Shown here in pieces: positions 12,209 through 22,283 of a DNA stretch of 64,000 nt; the stretch's first letter is position 1; each line of letters opens with the position of its first letter. Position numbers and translations under genes: made by a program. Under the pieces are notes generated by a model, which was given only the letters and a program-made list of their open reading frames with translations, made no database searches and was not told where the DNA came from. Source of the DNA: Pseudomonas baltica. GTDB taxonomy: Bacteria > Pseudomonadota > Gammaproteobacteria > Pseudomonadales > Pseudomonadaceae. Where the stretch lies: the NCBI RefSeq assembly GCF_031880315.1, contig NZ_CP134771.1, positions 4,312,501-4,376,500 of the forward strand, given 5' to 3'.

Positions 12209-13738
12209 CCCCACCGCCAGACTCTGCTCCACCTCGATCCCCATGAACCGCCGTACCCGTTCACCCTCGGGCTGAGTACGGATCGCCAACGGCGCGGCAT
12301 CGAGCTGGATATTGCCGTTCTCCATGAACAGCACGCGATCGGAAATCGACATCGCGAAATCCATCTCGTGCGTCACGATCACCAAGGTCATGCCCTCGCG
12401 CGCCAGTTGGGCGATCACCTTCAACACTTCGCCCACCAACTCCGGGTCGAGCGCCGACGTCGGCTCGTCGAACAGCATGATCTGCGGCTCCATGGCCAGC
12501 GCCCGGGCAATCGCCACGCGCTGCTGCTGGCCACCGGACAGCTGATGGGGATACTTGGCCGCATGGGCCAGCAACCCCACCTTGTCGAGCAAACGCCACG
12601 CTCGCTGCTCGGCTTCGGCCTTGGACACGCCGTGATAACGCGGCGCCAGGGTAACGTTGTCAAGGATGGTGCGGTGCGGGAACAGATTGAAGTTCTGGAA
12701 CACCATGCCGATCTGCCGCACGCCCTTGCGCACCTGGGAATTGTTGGGCGCGTCATTGGCGTGGATGTAGCTCTCGCCAAACAGCACGATCTCGCCCTTG
12801 TCGATGGTCTCCAGGCCGTTGATGGTACGAATCAGCGAGGTCTTGCCCGACCCGGACGGGCCGATGATGGAGATCACCTGGCCGGAGGCGATGTTCAGGT
12901 CGATGCCCTTGAGCACCTCGTGGTGGCCGTAGCGCTTGTGCACAGTACGCAGTTGCAGCGCCGGCGTGGCATCCATGGTTTTAAGCGCGGTCGCGGCCAG
13001 CGCTGTAGGGGCGAGCTGTTGGCGAAACCGCGTGATCCCCTCGTCAGTGAGGGTCTGCGGCTTGCGCAGGCTCAAATCCAGATACCGTTCCAGGCACTGC
13101 AACAGCCAGCCGAACACGGTCACGATCAGCACGTAATACACGCCGACCGCCGCCAGGGTTTCCATCACCAAAAAGTTTTGCGCATACAGGCGCTGGCCGA
13201 CGGTGAGCAGTTCGGTCAGGGAAATCACCGAGATCAGCGAGGTCAGTTTCACCACCGTGATGTACTCGTTGATCAGCGTCGGCAACGAGATCCGAAAGGC
13301 CTGGGGAATCACGATCAAGCGTTGCAGGCCGAGCAGGCCGATGCCCAGCGCGCGCCCGGCTTCCTTCTGCCCCTTGAGCACCGAGATCAGCCCGCCGCGA
13401 TGGATCTCGGCCATGTACGCGGCCTCGGTCACCACCAGCGCCAACAGGCCGGAATAGAACGGCACCGACAGTACTCCGCCGGTCGAGGGGAACAGCTGCG
13501 GCAGGTTGTAGACGAACACCACCAGCACCAACAGCGGGATGCTGCGAAAGAACCAGATATAAATCGACGCCGGTACCCGCAGCCACGCCGAGGTCGAGAG
13601 CTTGGCCGAGGCCAGCAAGAACCCCAGCAGCATGCCGATCAGCCACGCCAGGGCGCTTAGCTCGATGACCGTCAGCGTCGCCTCCCAGAAGGCCGGCATC
13701 GAAAACAGCGAAACAAAATAAGACCAATCGAATTGCAT
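12206..13738 (-). CDS. Amino-acid ABC transporter, permease fused to ATPase
   Basis: Inner-membrane component of a polar amino-acid importer. Residues about 1-240 are a HisM/GlnP-type permease with several hydrophobic segments and an EAA-like loop (EIHRGGLISVLKGQKEAGRALG). Residues about 260-500 are a GlnQ-type ATPase with Walker A (GPSGSGKT), signature LSGGQQQR and Walker B ([14 protein letters not shown]). The two parts are usually separate proteins. The ATG at 13738 follows 'gaggtatct'; a longer frame upstream lacks such a site. The binding protein is upstream (13876-14670). Substrate unknown. Confidence 0.88.
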   Translation of the reverse strand: MQFDWSYFVSLFSMPAFWEATLTVIELSALAWLIGMLLGFLLASAKLSTSAWLRVPASIYIWFFRSIPLLVLVVFVYNLPQLFPSTGGVLSVPFYSGLLALVVTEAAYMAEIHRGGLISVLKGQKEAGRALGIGLLGLQRLIVIPQAFRISLPTLINEYITVVKLTSLISVISLTELLTVGQRLYAQNFLVMETLAAVGVYYVLIVTVFGWLLQCLERYLDLSLRKPQTLTDEGITRFRQQLAPTALAATALKTMDATPALQLRTVHKRYGHHEVLKGIDLNIASGQVISIIGPSGSGKTSLIRTINGLETIDKGEIVLFGESYIHANDAPNNSQVRKGVRQIGMVFQNFNLFPHRTILDNVTLAPRYHGVSKAEAEQRAWRLLDKVGLLAHAAKYPHQLSGGQQQRVAIARALAMEPQIMLFDEPTSALDPELVGEVLKVIAQLAREGMTLVIVTHEMDFAMSISDRVLFMENGNIQLDAAPLAIRTQPEGERVRRFMGIEVEQSLAVG

Positions 13739-13782
13739 AGATACCTCACCCAAACCGCTAGACCACAGCTGCCTTGCGTTAC

Positions 13783-13853
13783 CTGTGGGAGCAGGCTCTG
13801 CGCGCGAAGCCTTCAGGCTTAAAAATCTTCGCGGACACAACCCGCTCCCACAG
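13783..13853. repeat. REP-type palindromic element
   Basis: Inverted 'ctgtgggagcagg' and 'cccgctcccacag' enclose 'gcgcgaag...cttcgcgg'. It lies between the binding-protein gene and the fused ABC gene and could form a stable hairpin in their transcript, affecting relative expression. Confidence 0.65.
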
Positions 13854-13875
13854 AGGATGCAAGGCGCAAATGCAA

Positions 13876-14670
13876 TCAGTCAGCTGCTTCCAGATCGTAT
13901 TTTTTCAGGATGGCCGCGTAGGAGCCGTCCTTCTTGCTGGCATCGACCGCCTTGAGCAGCGCCTGGTAGGTCTCGTCATTGCCCTTCTTCACATAGATGC
14001 CCAGGGTCTGCGGATAGACCAGGTCATGGGAAGTCACCACCACGCGGCCATTGGTACGATCGGCGATCATGTGCGCGGCGCCGGCGATCTCGACCTGGGC
14101 CTGGATGTTCTTTGACAGCAGCGCCTGAGTGACTTCCGGCGCGGACGGGTATTCGCTGATGGTAATCGCGCCCTTGTTGTTCGGCAGGCAGTACTCGGTC
14201 GACAACTTGTTGAAGGCCGCCACCCAGGTCGTGCCCTGTTCGAGGCCGACTTTGAGGCCGCACAGGTCTTCAGGCTTTTGCGGTTTCAGGTCGCTGTCCT
14301 TGGGCGTCATGATCGCCGCGCCGGTCTTGGCGTAGGGGATGGTCAGCGCTTGGGTCTGGCGTTCGGCAGTGATGTACATGCCCGAGATGATCGCGTCGTA
14401 GTGCCCGGCGTTCAGGCCCAGAATCAGGTTGGGGAACTTGGTGTCGACGAAGCTGGCCTTGACGCCCATCTCTTTGGCCAGGGCATGGGACAGCTCGGGA
14501 TCGGAGCCGACCACGTTCTTGTTGGCATCGTAGGATTCGAACGGCGGGTAGGTGATTTCCATCCCCACTTTCAATTCGCCCGGTGTGGCGGTTGGCGCAG
14601 CGAGGGCAGCGCCGGCGGCCAGCAGCCCGGCAGCCAAGAGGGTCAAGCGCGTAACGTGAAGGTTCGACAT
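13876..14670 (-). CDS. Amino-acid ABC transporter substrate-binding protein
   Basis: Periplasmic binding protein of family 3 (SBP_bac_3), 264 residues. It has a signal peptide of about 24 residues (LTLLAAGLLAAGAALA) and then 'GELKVGMEITYPPFESYD', the usual start of the mature domain, with 'ISGMYITAERQ' further on. It probably delivers substrate to the fused permease-ATPase downstream on the same strand, although a REP-like hairpin separates them. Substrate cannot be told from sequence. Confidence 0.88.
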   Translation of the reverse strand: MSNLHVTRLTLLAAGLLAAGAALAAPTATPGELKVGMEITYPPFESYDANKNVVGSDPELSHALAKEMGVKASFVDTKFPNLILGLNAGHYDAIISGMYITAERQTQALTIPYAKTGAAIMTPKDSDLKPQKPEDLCGLKVGLEQGTTWVAAFNKLSTEYCLPNNKGAITISEYPSAPEVTQALLSKNIQAQVEIAGAAHMIADRTNGRVVVTSHDLVYPQTLGIYVKKGNDETYQALLKAVDASKKDGSYAAILKKYDLEAAD

Positions 14671-14699
14671 AGGCGGTGCTCCAAGGAGAGGTGGGGGTT

Positions 14700-15743
14700 T
14701 CAGGACGCTTGCGACTGGTTTTTCAAATGGCCGAAGCTCGACGGCTTGCGCGCTTTGGCGGGCAACTGCGCTTCACCGTTTTCCACACGCTTGCGCAGGT
14801 ACTGGTAGGTCTGCAGCGCCTGCCCGTACATGTGCTCGCCGATGGCGATTTCTTCGTATTCCTGACCTTCCTTGGCAAAGCTGGGCAGGGGTTTGATCTG
14901 GGTATGAAAGTCGCAGGCATAGAACAGCGGGAATGAATAGCGCTCCTCGCCGACTTTGCGCACCCGGTGGGCGGTGGCGACAAAGGTGCCGGCGGTCATC
15001 ACTTCGAGCATGTCGCCGATATTCACCACAAAGGCATCCGCCACCGGCGGCGCGTCGATCCACTGGCCGAGGTCGTTCATCACCTCCAGGCCCGGCTGCT
15101 CGGAATGCAGGATGGTGAAGCACTCGTAATCGGTGTGGGCGCCGATCCCAGGGGCATCCTCAGCGTGCGCGTCGAAGGGGTAGTGGATCAGCCGCAGTTT
15201 GGACGGCGGGCGGGTGACCATGGCATCGAAGTAATCTTCAGGCAGGCCCAGTGCCAGCGCGAAGCCGCCGAACAGTTTGCGACCCAGGGCGAAAATCGCC
15301 GCGTAGTAGGCCTGCACCGACGGCTTGAATCCCGGCAGCGTCGGCCAGTTGTTAGGCCCCAGCAGCGGCGTATTGGCCAGTACCAGCGGGTCATCGGCGG
15401 GTACTTCGAAGCCGACGTCGAAGGCTTCCTTGTGATCGGGCTTGCCCTTGGCATACACCTCTTCGCCCTCCGGCACGAAGCCCTTGTGGGTGGCCGAGGT
15501 GCCGATGTAGTGACGCATCTTGACGTCCAACGGCTGGGCGAAATAATCCTTGGCCGCCTGCTGCAGCCCGGCGATCAATTGCGGCGCGATGCCGTGGCCG
15601 GTGATGTAGAGGAAGCCCACATCGCTGGCGGCGCGGCCCAGTTGCTCGGCCACGGCCAGGCGATGTTCGAGTTCGACGCTGAACAGCCCGGCGATGTTCA
15701 CCACCGGGATGCTTTTGAAGTTGGCGACAGGCTGGTCACTCAT
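14700..15743 (-). CDS. Isopenicillin N synthase-family Fe(II) dioxygenase
   Basis: A 347-residue cytosolic non-heme iron oxygenase of the 2-oxoglutarate/IPNS superfamily. It has the N-terminal DIOX_N part ('IPVVNIAGL') and a jelly-roll core with the HxD...H iron ligands (H203, D205 in GAHTDYEC; H259 in ATAHRV) and the RxS motif (R268, S270). The ATG at 15743 follows 'aggagccc'. It overlaps the stop of the upstream isomerase-like gene by ATGA. Its clustering with an importer suggests oxidation of an imported amine or amino-acid-like compound; the substrate is unknown. Confidence 0.85.
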   Translation of the reverse strand: MSDQPVANFKSIPVVNIAGLFSVELEHRLAVAEQLGRAASDVGFLYITGHGIAPQLIAGLQQAAKDYFAQPLDVKMRHYIGTSATHKGFVPEGEEVYAKGKPDHKEAFDVGFEVPADDPLVLANTPLLGPNNWPTLPGFKPSVQAYYAAIFALGRKLFGGFALALGLPEDYFDAMVTRPPSKLRLIHYPFDAHAEDAPGIGAHTDYECFTILHSEQPGLEVMNDLGQWIDAPPVADAFVVNIGDMLEVMTAGTFVATAHRVRKVGEERYSFPLFYACDFHTQIKPLPSFAKEGQEYEEIAIGEHMYGQALQTYQYLRKRVENGEAQLPAKARKPSSFGHLKNQSQAS

Positions 15744-16606
15744 GAGTGGGCTCCTGGAAGGTGCGGCGATTGACTGAAGCGTTCGAAGTGCGCGCGCTCG
15801 GTGCGGCCCATCCACTGATTGAGCGACCACAGATCGGCGACGGGGACGTTGGTGAAGGGCAGGTGATGCAGGTAGCCGTCGGCGCCGAACTCCGGGGTCA
15901 GGGTGCTGACGCTGAAGCCGCGGCGCTGCTGCGAGCGCCAGATGGCTTCCCAGTGCTGTTGATGGAACGCCAGTTCGCGGGCGTATTCCGGGGCGCCGGG
16001 GTGCGGCACCTGCGGGCCCTGGTCGTAGCCGACACGGGCCTGAATATGGTGAACGCGTTCGATAAAGGGCGTGAGGTCGTCGGCGGGGTCGTCCAGCAGC
16101 CGCTCGCAAGTGACGATCCAGTGGCTGATGTCACTGGTAAAGCGCAGGTCGGGCAGTTGCCGAATCAGTTCGAGCGTCACCCAGGGGCTGTACAGCGAAC
16201 GGGAGCGATGAGTCTCGAACACGCAGGTCTGGCCGTGCTTGTGCGCGAGCGCCATCGCCGCGCCGAAAAACTCCACTTGCTCGCCCATGCCCCAGCGATC
16301 ATTGCCGGCCAGCACGTTGACGAAGCGCGGCGCCAGTTCGCCGACCCAGCCGAGCTTGCGGTCGAGATCGGTCAGGTGCTCGGCAGGCAGAGCCGATTGC
16401 ACGGGCAACACATCGTAGGCAGTGAACAGAGTGGCGATATAGCCCAGCGCATTGGCGCGCAAAAAGGCCGCGAATTCGGCGCGTTCGGCGGCGTCCAGCG
16501 GCATGCGTGCTTCCATGCCGTCGAAGCCTGCGTCCAGCAATTCCTCAAGCGCCTGGGCCTTGCTGGCGGTATAGCCCCAGAGGGTACGAAAAATCTCCAG
16601 TTGCAT
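15740..16606 (-). CDS. Sugar phosphate isomerase/epimerase family protein
   Basis: A 288-residue TIM-barrel protein of the AP-endonuclease-2 / xylose-isomerase-like family, recognised by '[10 protein letters not shown]'-like opening, '[17 protein letters not shown]', '[12 protein letters not shown]' and '[16 protein letters not shown]', in which His, Asp and Glu residues would bind metal. The ATG at 16606 follows 'agaggagcacc'. It is probably the first gene of an operon with the dioxygenase, binding protein and transporter. Reaction unknown. Confidence 0.8.
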   Translation of the reverse strand: MQLEIFRTLWGYTASKAQALEELLDAGFDGMEARMPLDAAERAEFAAFLRANALGYIATLFTAYDVLPVQSALPAEHLTDLDRKLGWVGELAPRFVNVLAGNDRWGMGEQVEFFGAAMALAHKHGQTCVFETHRSRSLYSPWVTLELIRQLPDLRFTSDISHWIVTCERLLDDPADDLTPFIERVHHIQARVGYDQGPQVPHPGAPEYARELAFHQQHWEAIWRSQQRRGFSVSTLTPEFGADGYLHHLPFTNVPVADLWSLNQWMGRTERAHFERFSQSPHLPGAHS

Positions 16607-16799
16607 CACGGTGCTCCTCTTGGCTACTGCGTGGCAACGCATCGGCCAGGCCGTGCGTGCGCGTTGTCATGGGCAGTAGCAAAAGGGGGACCGCTGGAGC
16701 CGCTGCTCTGTGTCAGCGGTCTCGATGGGGCGATCTTAGGCAGGGCAGAGGAGGGGAAAGAATAGGCGCGGTGAAATCGATAGTTCAGGAAAATCTGAA

Positions 16800-17765
16800 C
16801 TATCGTTCTGCAGCGATGGGCTGCCGGAACCTCAGCGGCGCCGGCTCGCCCATGAGGAAGGCGTGGTTCATCTCGGTGACCTCGCGGATGTAGTCCCACA
16901 ACAGGGTAATCCGCTTGAGCTTGCGCAGGTCCTCTCGACAGTACATCCAGAATTGCCGAGTAATCTCCACCTCCTCCGGCAGCACTGCAATCATCCGTGG
17001 ATCCTGCGCCGCCAGAAAACACGGCAATATCGCCAGCGACCGCCCCTGCAATGCCGCCACATACTGCGCTATCACGCTGGTACTGCGCAGATTGGCGCTG
17101 GCGCCGGGCAACAAGTTGGCCAGGTACAGGAGCTCGGAACTGAAGGCCAGATCATCCACATAACTGACGAACGGATGGCTATTGAGGTCGCTCGGTTGCC
17201 GGATCGGTCCGTGGGCATCCAGGTAATCCTGGGTGGCATACAACCGCAGTGTGTAGTCGGTCAGTTTGCAGCATACATAGGGCCCATGCTCGGGGCGCTC
17301 CAGGGCGATGACGATATCGGCCTCGCGCTTGGACAGGCTGATGAAGTGCGGCAGCGGCAGGATGTCGACGGAAATCGCAGGGTAGGCATCGACGAAATGG
17401 CTCAACTGTGGGGTGATGAAAAAACTGCCGAAGCCCTCGGTGCAGCCCATGCGGATATGCCCGGACAATGCCACGCCGGAGCCGGAGACCTGCTCGCAGG
17501 CCATGTGCAGCGTGCTCTCGATGGTCTCGGCATAGCTGAGCAGGCGCTGGCCCTCGGCAGTGAGCACGAAGCCGTTGGTACGCGACTTTTCGAACAGCAA
17601 GGTGCCGAGTGCAGTTTCCAGCGAGGAGATGCGCCGCGACACGGTGGTGTAATCCACGCCCAGACGTTTAGCGGCATTGCTGGCCTTGCGCGTGCGTGCC
17701 ACCTCCAGGAAAAACTTGAGGTCGTCCCAGTTCAGCGCGTTTAACGAGGTGATGTTTTTTTGCAT
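16800..17765 (-). CDS. LysR-family regulator, divergent from mmsAB
   Basis: A 321-residue LysR transcription factor. The N-terminal winged helix reads 'LKFFLEVARTRKASNAAKRL' and 'YTTVSRRISSLE', followed by a linker and a periplasmic-binding-like effector domain. It is divergent from mmsA across a 162-base gap, so control of mmsAB is likely. Some pseudomonads use an AraC-type MmsR instead, so this would be a different regulator type. The start has only a weak ribosome site. Confidence 0.85.
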   Translation of the reverse strand: MQKNITSLNALNWDDLKFFLEVARTRKASNAAKRLGVDYTTVSRRISSLETALGTLLFEKSRTNGFVLTAEGQRLLSYAETIESTLHMACEQVSGSGVALSGHIRMGCTEGFGSFFITPQLSHFVDAYPAISVDILPLPHFISLSKREADIVIALERPEHGPYVCCKLTDYTLRLYATQDYLDAHGPIRQPSDLNSHPFVSYVDDLAFSSELLYLANLLPGASANLRSTSVIAQYVAALQGRSLAILPCFLAAQDPRMIAVLPEEVEITRQFWMYCREDLRKLKRITLLWDYIREVTEMNHAFLMGEPAPLRFRQPIAAER

Positions 17766-17927
17766 GTTGGACCGGCTTTATTCTGCATTTTTATTGGAAG
17801 TTTGCACATCTATACTCCTGTACGACCCCATTTTCCAAGCCATACCAAAGGTTGATGGCTCGTCTTCCTGATCGGCCATCTGAGCTCGATCAGACATCCG
17901 CACAATAAAAACAAGTCGGAGATTTCA

Positions 17928-19454
17928 ATGAATGCTTCCCTCACACCCGGCCAGACTGCCGTGCAGTCCGCCAAGCTGCTGATCAACGGCCAGTGGGTCG
18001 AATCGCAGACCAGCGAATGGCGCGATATCGTCAACCCCGCTACCCAGCAAGTCCTCGCCCACGTGCCCTTCGCCACCCCCGACGAAGTGAATGCCGCCGT
18101 GGCCGCCGCCCATGAAGCCTTCAAGACCTGGCGGCACACGCCGCTGGGCGCGCGCATGCGCATCATGCTCAAGCTGCAGGCGCTGGTGCGTGAGCACTCC
18201 AAGCGCATTGCCCTGACCCTTAGCGCCGAACAAGGCAAGACCGTCGCCGATGCCGAGGGCGATATCTTCCGCGGCCTCGAAGTGGTCGAGCATGCCTGCT
18301 CCATCGGCACCCTGCAGATGGGCGAATTCGCCGAGAATGTCGCCGGTGGCGTCGACACCTACACGCTGCGCCAGCCGATCGGTGTGTGCGCGGGCATCAC
18401 CCCGTTCAACTTCCCGGCGATGATCCCGCTGTGGATGTTCCCGATGGCCATCGTCTGCGGCAACACCTTCGTGCTCAAGCCGTCCGAGCAGGACCCGCTG
18501 TCGACCCTAATGCTGGTGGAGCTGGCGCTGGAAGCCGGGGTGCCACCGGGTGTGCTCAACGTGGTGCATGGCGGTAAGGAAGTGGTGGATGCCATCTGCA
18601 CCCACCCGGATATCAAGGCGGTGTCTTTCGTCGGTTCCACGGCGGTAGGCACCCACGTGTACGACCTGGCCGGTCGTCACGGCAAGCGCGTGCAGTCGAT
18701 GATGGGCGCCAAGAACCACGCCGTGGTGTTGCCCGACGCCAATCGTGCGCAAACCCTCAACGCCCTGGCTGGCGCAGCGTTCGGTGCGGCGGGCCAGCGC
18801 TGCATGGCGACCTCGGTAGCGGTGCTGGTGGGGTCCACCAAGGAATGGATCCCCGAACTCAAGGCGCTGGCGCAGAAACTCAAGGTCAATGCCGGCAGCG
18901 AGGCGGGCACCGACGTGGGCCCGGTGATTTCCAAGCGCGCCAAGGAACGCGTACTGAGCCTGATCGCCAGTGGCGTGGAGCAGGGCGCAACCCTCGAGCT
19001 GGACGGCCGCGACGTGGTGGTGCCAGGTTATGAAGAAGGCAACTTCGTCGGCCCGACGCTGTTTTCCGGGGTGACCACCGACATGCGCATCTACACCGAA
19101 GAAATCTTCGGCCCGGTGCTGGTGGTGCTCACCGTCGATACCTTCGACGAGGCCATCGCGTTGGTCAACCGCAACCCCTTCGGCAACGGCACGGGCCTGT
19201 TCACCCAAAGCGGCGCGGCGGCGCGCAAGTTCCAGAGCGAAATCGACGTCGGCCAGGTGGGCATCAACATCCCGATCCCGGTGCCGGTGCCGTTCTTCAG
19301 CTTCACCGGTTCGCGTGGCTCCAAGCTTGGGGACCTCGGCCCGTACGGCAAGCAGGTGGTGCAGTTCTACACCCAGACCAAGACGGTCACTGCCCGGTGG
19401 TTCGACGATGACAGCGTCAATGACGGCGTCAACACCACCATCAACCTGCGTTAG
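17928..19454 (+). CDS. mmsA: Methylmalonate-semialdehyde dehydrogenase
   Basis: CoA-acylating aldehyde dehydrogenase of valine (and thymine/inositol) catabolism; it converts methylmalonate or malonate semialdehyde to propionyl- or acetyl-CoA with NAD+. The 508 residues are normal length. It has '[19 protein letters not shown]', typical of MmsA, and the catalytic Cys292 in GQRCMA. 'cggagatttca' precedes the ATG. mmsB follows after 11 bases. Confidence 0.94.
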   Translation: MNASLTPGQTAVQSAKLLINGQWVESQTSEWRDIVNPATQQVLAHVPFATPDEVNAAVAAAHEAFKTWRHTPLGARMRIMLKLQALVREHSKRIALTLSAEQGKTVADAEGDIFRGLEVVEHACSIGTLQMGEFAENVAGGVDTYTLRQPIGVCAGITPFNFPAMIPLWMFPMAIVCGNTFVLKPSEQDPLSTLMLVELALEAGVPPGVLNVVHGGKEVVDAICTHPDIKAVSFVGSTAVGTHVYDLAGRHGKRVQSMMGAKNHAVVLPDANRAQTLNALAGAAFGAAGQRCMATSVAVLVGSTKEWIPELKALAQKLKVNAGSEAGTDVGPVISKRAKERVLSLIASGVEQGATLELDGRDVVVPGYEEGNFVGPTLFSGVTTDMRIYTEEIFGPVLVVLTVDTFDEAIALVNRNPFGNGTGLFTQSGAAARKFQSEIDVGQVGINIPIPVPVPFFSFTGSRGSKLGDLGPYGKQVVQFYTQTKTVTARWFDDDSVNDGVNTTINLR

Positions 19455-19465
19455 GAGTTCATGCC

Positions 19466-20347
19466 ATGCGTATTGCATTCGTAGGGCTGGGCAACATGGG
19501 CGCGCCGATGGCGCGCAACCTGCTCAAGGCCGGTCACGAGCTGCATCTGTTCGACCTCAATACCACAGTGCTCGCGGAGCTGGCCGAACTCGGCGGGCAG
19601 ATTGCCCTGTCACCGCGCGACGCGGCCGCCCAGGGTGATCTGGTGATCACCATGCTGCCGGCGGCTGCTCATGTGCGCAGCGTCTATCTCAATGAAGACG
19701 GCGTGCTGGCCGGGATTCGCGCCGGTACGCCCGCCGTGGATTGCAGCACCATCGATCCGCAGACGGCGCGTGAGATCAGCGCCGCCGCCGCCAAGCAGGG
19801 AATCGACCTGGGCGATGCACCCGTCTCCGGAGGCACCGGCGGTGCTCAGGCCGGGACCTTGACCTTCATGGTCGGCGCCACCCCGGCGTTGTTCGCGACG
19901 CTCAGGCCGGTGCTGGAGCAGATGGGCCGCAACATCGTCCATTGCGGCGAAGTGGGCACCGGGCAGATCGCCAAGATCTGCAACAACCTGCTGCTGGGGA
20001 TTTCCATGATCGGCGTGGCCGAGGCCATGGCGCTGGGCGATGCGCTGGGGATCGATACCGGCGTGCTGGCGGGGATCATCAACAGTTCGACGGGGCGTTG
20101 CTGGAGTTCGGACACCTACAACCCGTGGCCGGGCATTGTCGAGACGGCGCCAGCGTCACGTGGCTACAGCGGCGGGTTCGGGGCGGAGCTGATGCTCAAG
20201 GACCTGGGCCTGGCGACCGAGGCGGCCAAGCAGGCGCGCCAGCCGGTGGTGCTGGGCGCGGTGGCGCAGCAGCTGTATCAGGCGATGAGCCTGCGCGGTG
20301 ATGGCGGGCTGGATTTTTCGGCGATCGTCAAAGCCTATCAACGTTGA
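19466..20347 (+). CDS. mmsB: 3-hydroxyisobutyrate dehydrogenase
   Basis: NAD-dependent oxidation of 3-hydroxyisobutyrate to methylmalonate semialdehyde, the step before MmsA. The 293-residue protein has the Rossmann motif GLGNMGAPMA near the N-terminus, the substrate loop DAPVSGGTGGA and the catalytic Lys region 'GQIAKICNNLLLGI'. 'taggagttc' precedes the ATG. It is followed by a REP-like hairpin. Confidence 0.93.
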   Translation: MRIAFVGLGNMGAPMARNLLKAGHELHLFDLNTTVLAELAELGGQIALSPRDAAAQGDLVITMLPAAAHVRSVYLNEDGVLAGIRAGTPAVDCSTIDPQTAREISAAAAKQGIDLGDAPVSGGTGGAQAGTLTFMVGATPALFATLRPVLEQMGRNIVHCGEVGTGQIAKICNNLLLGISMIGVAEAMALGDALGIDTGVLAGIINSSTGRCWSSDTYNPWPGIVETAPASRGYSGGFGAELMLKDLGLATEAAKQARQPVVLGAVAQQLYQAMSLRGDGGLDFSAIVKAYQR

Positions 20348-20354
20348 CCGAAAT

Positions 20355-20428
20355 CTGTAGCGAGGGTGCTTGCCCCGATTGCTTGCTGACTGACGCACAG
20401 CAATCGGGGGCCAGCCCCTTCGCTACAG
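20355..20428. repeat. Intergenic palindrome, REP-like
   Basis: Inverted arms 'ctgtagcgagggtgcttgcc' and 'ggccagccccttcgctacag' with an inner 'cgattgct'/'agcaatcg' pair. It lies between convergent mmsB and the porin gene, where it could end both transcripts. Its core differs from the 'ctcccaca' type elements elsewhere in the window. Confidence 0.6.
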
Positions 20429-20437
20429 GGGTGGGGA

Positions 20438-21781
20438 TCAGAACAGCGAGATCGGATAGTCGATGATCACGCGATATTCATCGGTGTCACGCTGCATGTC
20501 GGTGCGGAACACCCCTTGGCGCAATGCGGTGCTCAGGCCCTTGGCCGGCCCTGACTGCACGGTGTAGGCGAGGGTGGTATCGCGGGTCCATTCCTTGCCA
20601 TCGGCGCCGGCGGTCTTGATGTGGTCGCCATTGGTGTAAACGGTTTTGATCGTCCAACCCGGATAACCCAGCCCGGCGAAGTCATAGACATAGCGCAGTT
20701 GCCAGGCACGTTCGCCAGCACGCTGGAATTTTCCGGACATGGTTTCGGTCATGAAGTAGCTGGTGGTCCCGGCGCCTTCGTTGAGCCACACCGCATCGCT
20801 GCTGCCGTTGACTTGCTGATAACCGGCGGACACCGCGTGGGCACCCAGGGTGTAAGTGAACAAACCGCTGGTCAAACGGCTGTCGACCTTGCCGCGGGTC
20901 ACGCCGTTGCCGTAATAGCCGGTGCTGAAGTAATCGGAGTCATGGCCGTTCTTGCCATCGGAACTGTTGTCCCAATGACGGAAGTCCGAGGTCAGGCGAC
21001 CCGGGCCCAAGTTGATACCATACAACGCGCCAACAAAGTGCTGTTTATAGAAGTTGGTCAGGTTGGCGTAGTAATACTGCAGCGTCAGGTTAGGTGTGGC
21101 TTTATAAGTGCCGCCGCCATACCAGAATTCGTGAGAGTAGGTGCTGGTAGTGGTGTTGATACCCGGATTGGTCGGGTCGAGCTTGGCGTTGGAACCGGCG
21201 ATCGACAAGCCTTCTTCGTCGGTCGAACCGCGCTCTTTGACCTTGTCGATACGCCCGGCGGTCAGGGTCAGATTGTCGATTTCCCGAGACTGCACTTGAA
21301 CGCCGTTGAAGGTCTGGAACACCAGGCGGTCACTGGCCACCAGGATCGGCAGGTTGGGTTGCAAGGTGCCGTAACGGAACTCGGTTTTCGACACCAGCGC
21401 CTTCAGCGTCGCGCCGACACTGGCGAATTCGTCTACCGCGCGACCATCCCCGTCGGTGGGGAAGATGTTGCCGTTGCGCGAGCTACCGGTGGGGTTGTAA
21501 TGCACGCCTTTACCGGAATCCAGCTTGATACCCAACATGCCTACGGCATCCACGCCAAAGCCGACCGGCCCTTGGGTGAAACCGGAAGTAAAGTTGAGGA
21601 CGAAGCCCTGGCCCCACTCTTGAGTGTAATTAGGCGCTGCGGCCCCATCGCGGTTATCGGAGTTACTGTAAAAGTTGCGCGCCAATAAAGTCGCATGACT
21701 GTCATCAACGAAACCTGCTGCCATACCATTCTGAACTACCAAGAGTCCGAGAATCCCCGCGGAGTATTTAATCAAGGTCAT
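20438..21781 (-). CDS. OprD-family outer-membrane porin
   Basis: A 447-residue substrate-specific porin expected to form an 18-strand barrel for small nutrients. It has a signal peptide (SAGILGLLVVQNGMAA), the typical start of the mature chain (GFVDDSHATLLARNFY), many alternating strand segments and a C-terminal Phe used for barrel assembly. The ATG at 21781 is preferred over a longer frame because it begins the signal peptide. It is divergent from the biotin-carboxylase/pxpA operon and may import that pathway's substrate. Confidence 0.88.
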   Translation of the reverse strand: MTLIKYSAGILGLLVVQNGMAAGFVDDSHATLLARNFYSNSDNRDGAAAPNYTQEWGQGFVLNFTSGFTQGPVGFGVDAVGMLGIKLDSGKGVHYNPTGSSRNGNIFPTDGDGRAVDEFASVGATLKALVSKTEFRYGTLQPNLPILVASDRLVFQTFNGVQVQSREIDNLTLTAGRIDKVKERGSTDEEGLSIAGSNAKLDPTNPGINTTTSTYSHEFWYGGGTYKATPNLTLQYYYANLTNFYKQHFVGALYGINLGPGRLTSDFRHWDNSSDGKNGHDSDYFSTGYYGNGVTRGKVDSRLTSGLFTYTLGAHAVSAGYQQVNGSSDAVWLNEGAGTTSYFMTETMSGKFQRAGERAWQLRYVYDFAGLGYPGWTIKTVYTNGDHIKTAGADGKEWTRDTTLAYTVQSGPAKGLSTALRQGVFRTDMQRDTDEYRVIIDYPISLF

Positions 21782-22013
21782 GATGCTACCTAATGCCTTT
21801 GCATGATGTGTGAAATAGCGTGCTTTATTGGCAGTGGTGCGAGTGCGCAGGGTTTTAAGCAAAGCGACAGCGATACATCGCTTGCTAAAAGGCGGTTACT
21901 TCAAGATTGGCGCTATCCCCGGTGATCTGTGTCACGTCAGGCGCAGTACTCGGCACACCGCAAACCTACGCAAAAGTTTCTTCTTGGGGTTAAGACAACT
22001 TTGCTCTGGCTGG

Positions 22014-22028
22014 ATAGGGAACGCTTAT
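22014..22028. promoter_or_regulatory. Putative Nac-like operator, copy 1
   Basis: ATAGGGAACGCTTAT fits ATA-N9-TAT, the known binding consensus of the LysR protein Nac, and the wider ATAAG-N5-CTTAT palindrome shared by five sites here. It is 256 bases before the accB-like start. Binding is inferred. Confidence 0.5.
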
Positions 22029-22159
22029 GACTCACACAAGTGCAACTATTAAGGGCGGCCATCACAATAATGGTGCGCGCGACATTGCCGCTGCCTATGG
22101 CGGCATCGGTAAATGTGATCGACGTCAGTTCAATAATAAACATCACCCCGCGCCGGGTC

Positions 22160-22174
22160 ATAAGTCGCACTTAT
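22160..22174. promoter_or_regulatory. Putative Nac-like operator, copy 2
   Basis: ATAAGTCGCACTTAT is a full ATAAG-N5-CTTAT palindrome, 110 bases before the accB-like start. It may be the site nearest the promoter of the carboxylase/pxpA operon. Confidence 0.55.
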
Positions 22175-22283
22175 CGCCCCAGCGGTAAACGCTCTTGGCG
22201 CGCTGACGCCCAGGCTCGGTACATTGGCCGCAGACCAAGGGCAATACCGTGCCAGCCGAATGAGCAAGGGGCAGATAATCAAC

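Larger units (their letters stand above)
21782..22283. other. 502-base divergent intergenic region
   Basis: Separates the porin gene (minus) from the accB-like gene (plus). It carries two copies of the ATAAG-N5-CTTAT-type palindrome described separately. A 53-codon frame at 22027-22188 is present but overlaps one palindrome, and I do not call it. No other structure was seen. Confidence 0.6.

Noticed and set aside
12158..13660. A 500-codon plus-strand frame opposite the fused ABC gene
   Set aside because: The minus strand clearly encodes permease and ATPase motifs; the plus frame is His/Gln-rich noise.
22027..22188. A 53-codon His-rich frame preceded by 'aggga'
   Set aside because: It overlaps the end of one and the whole of another ATA-N9-TAT palindrome in the divergent control region and has no recognisable family; more likely non-coding.
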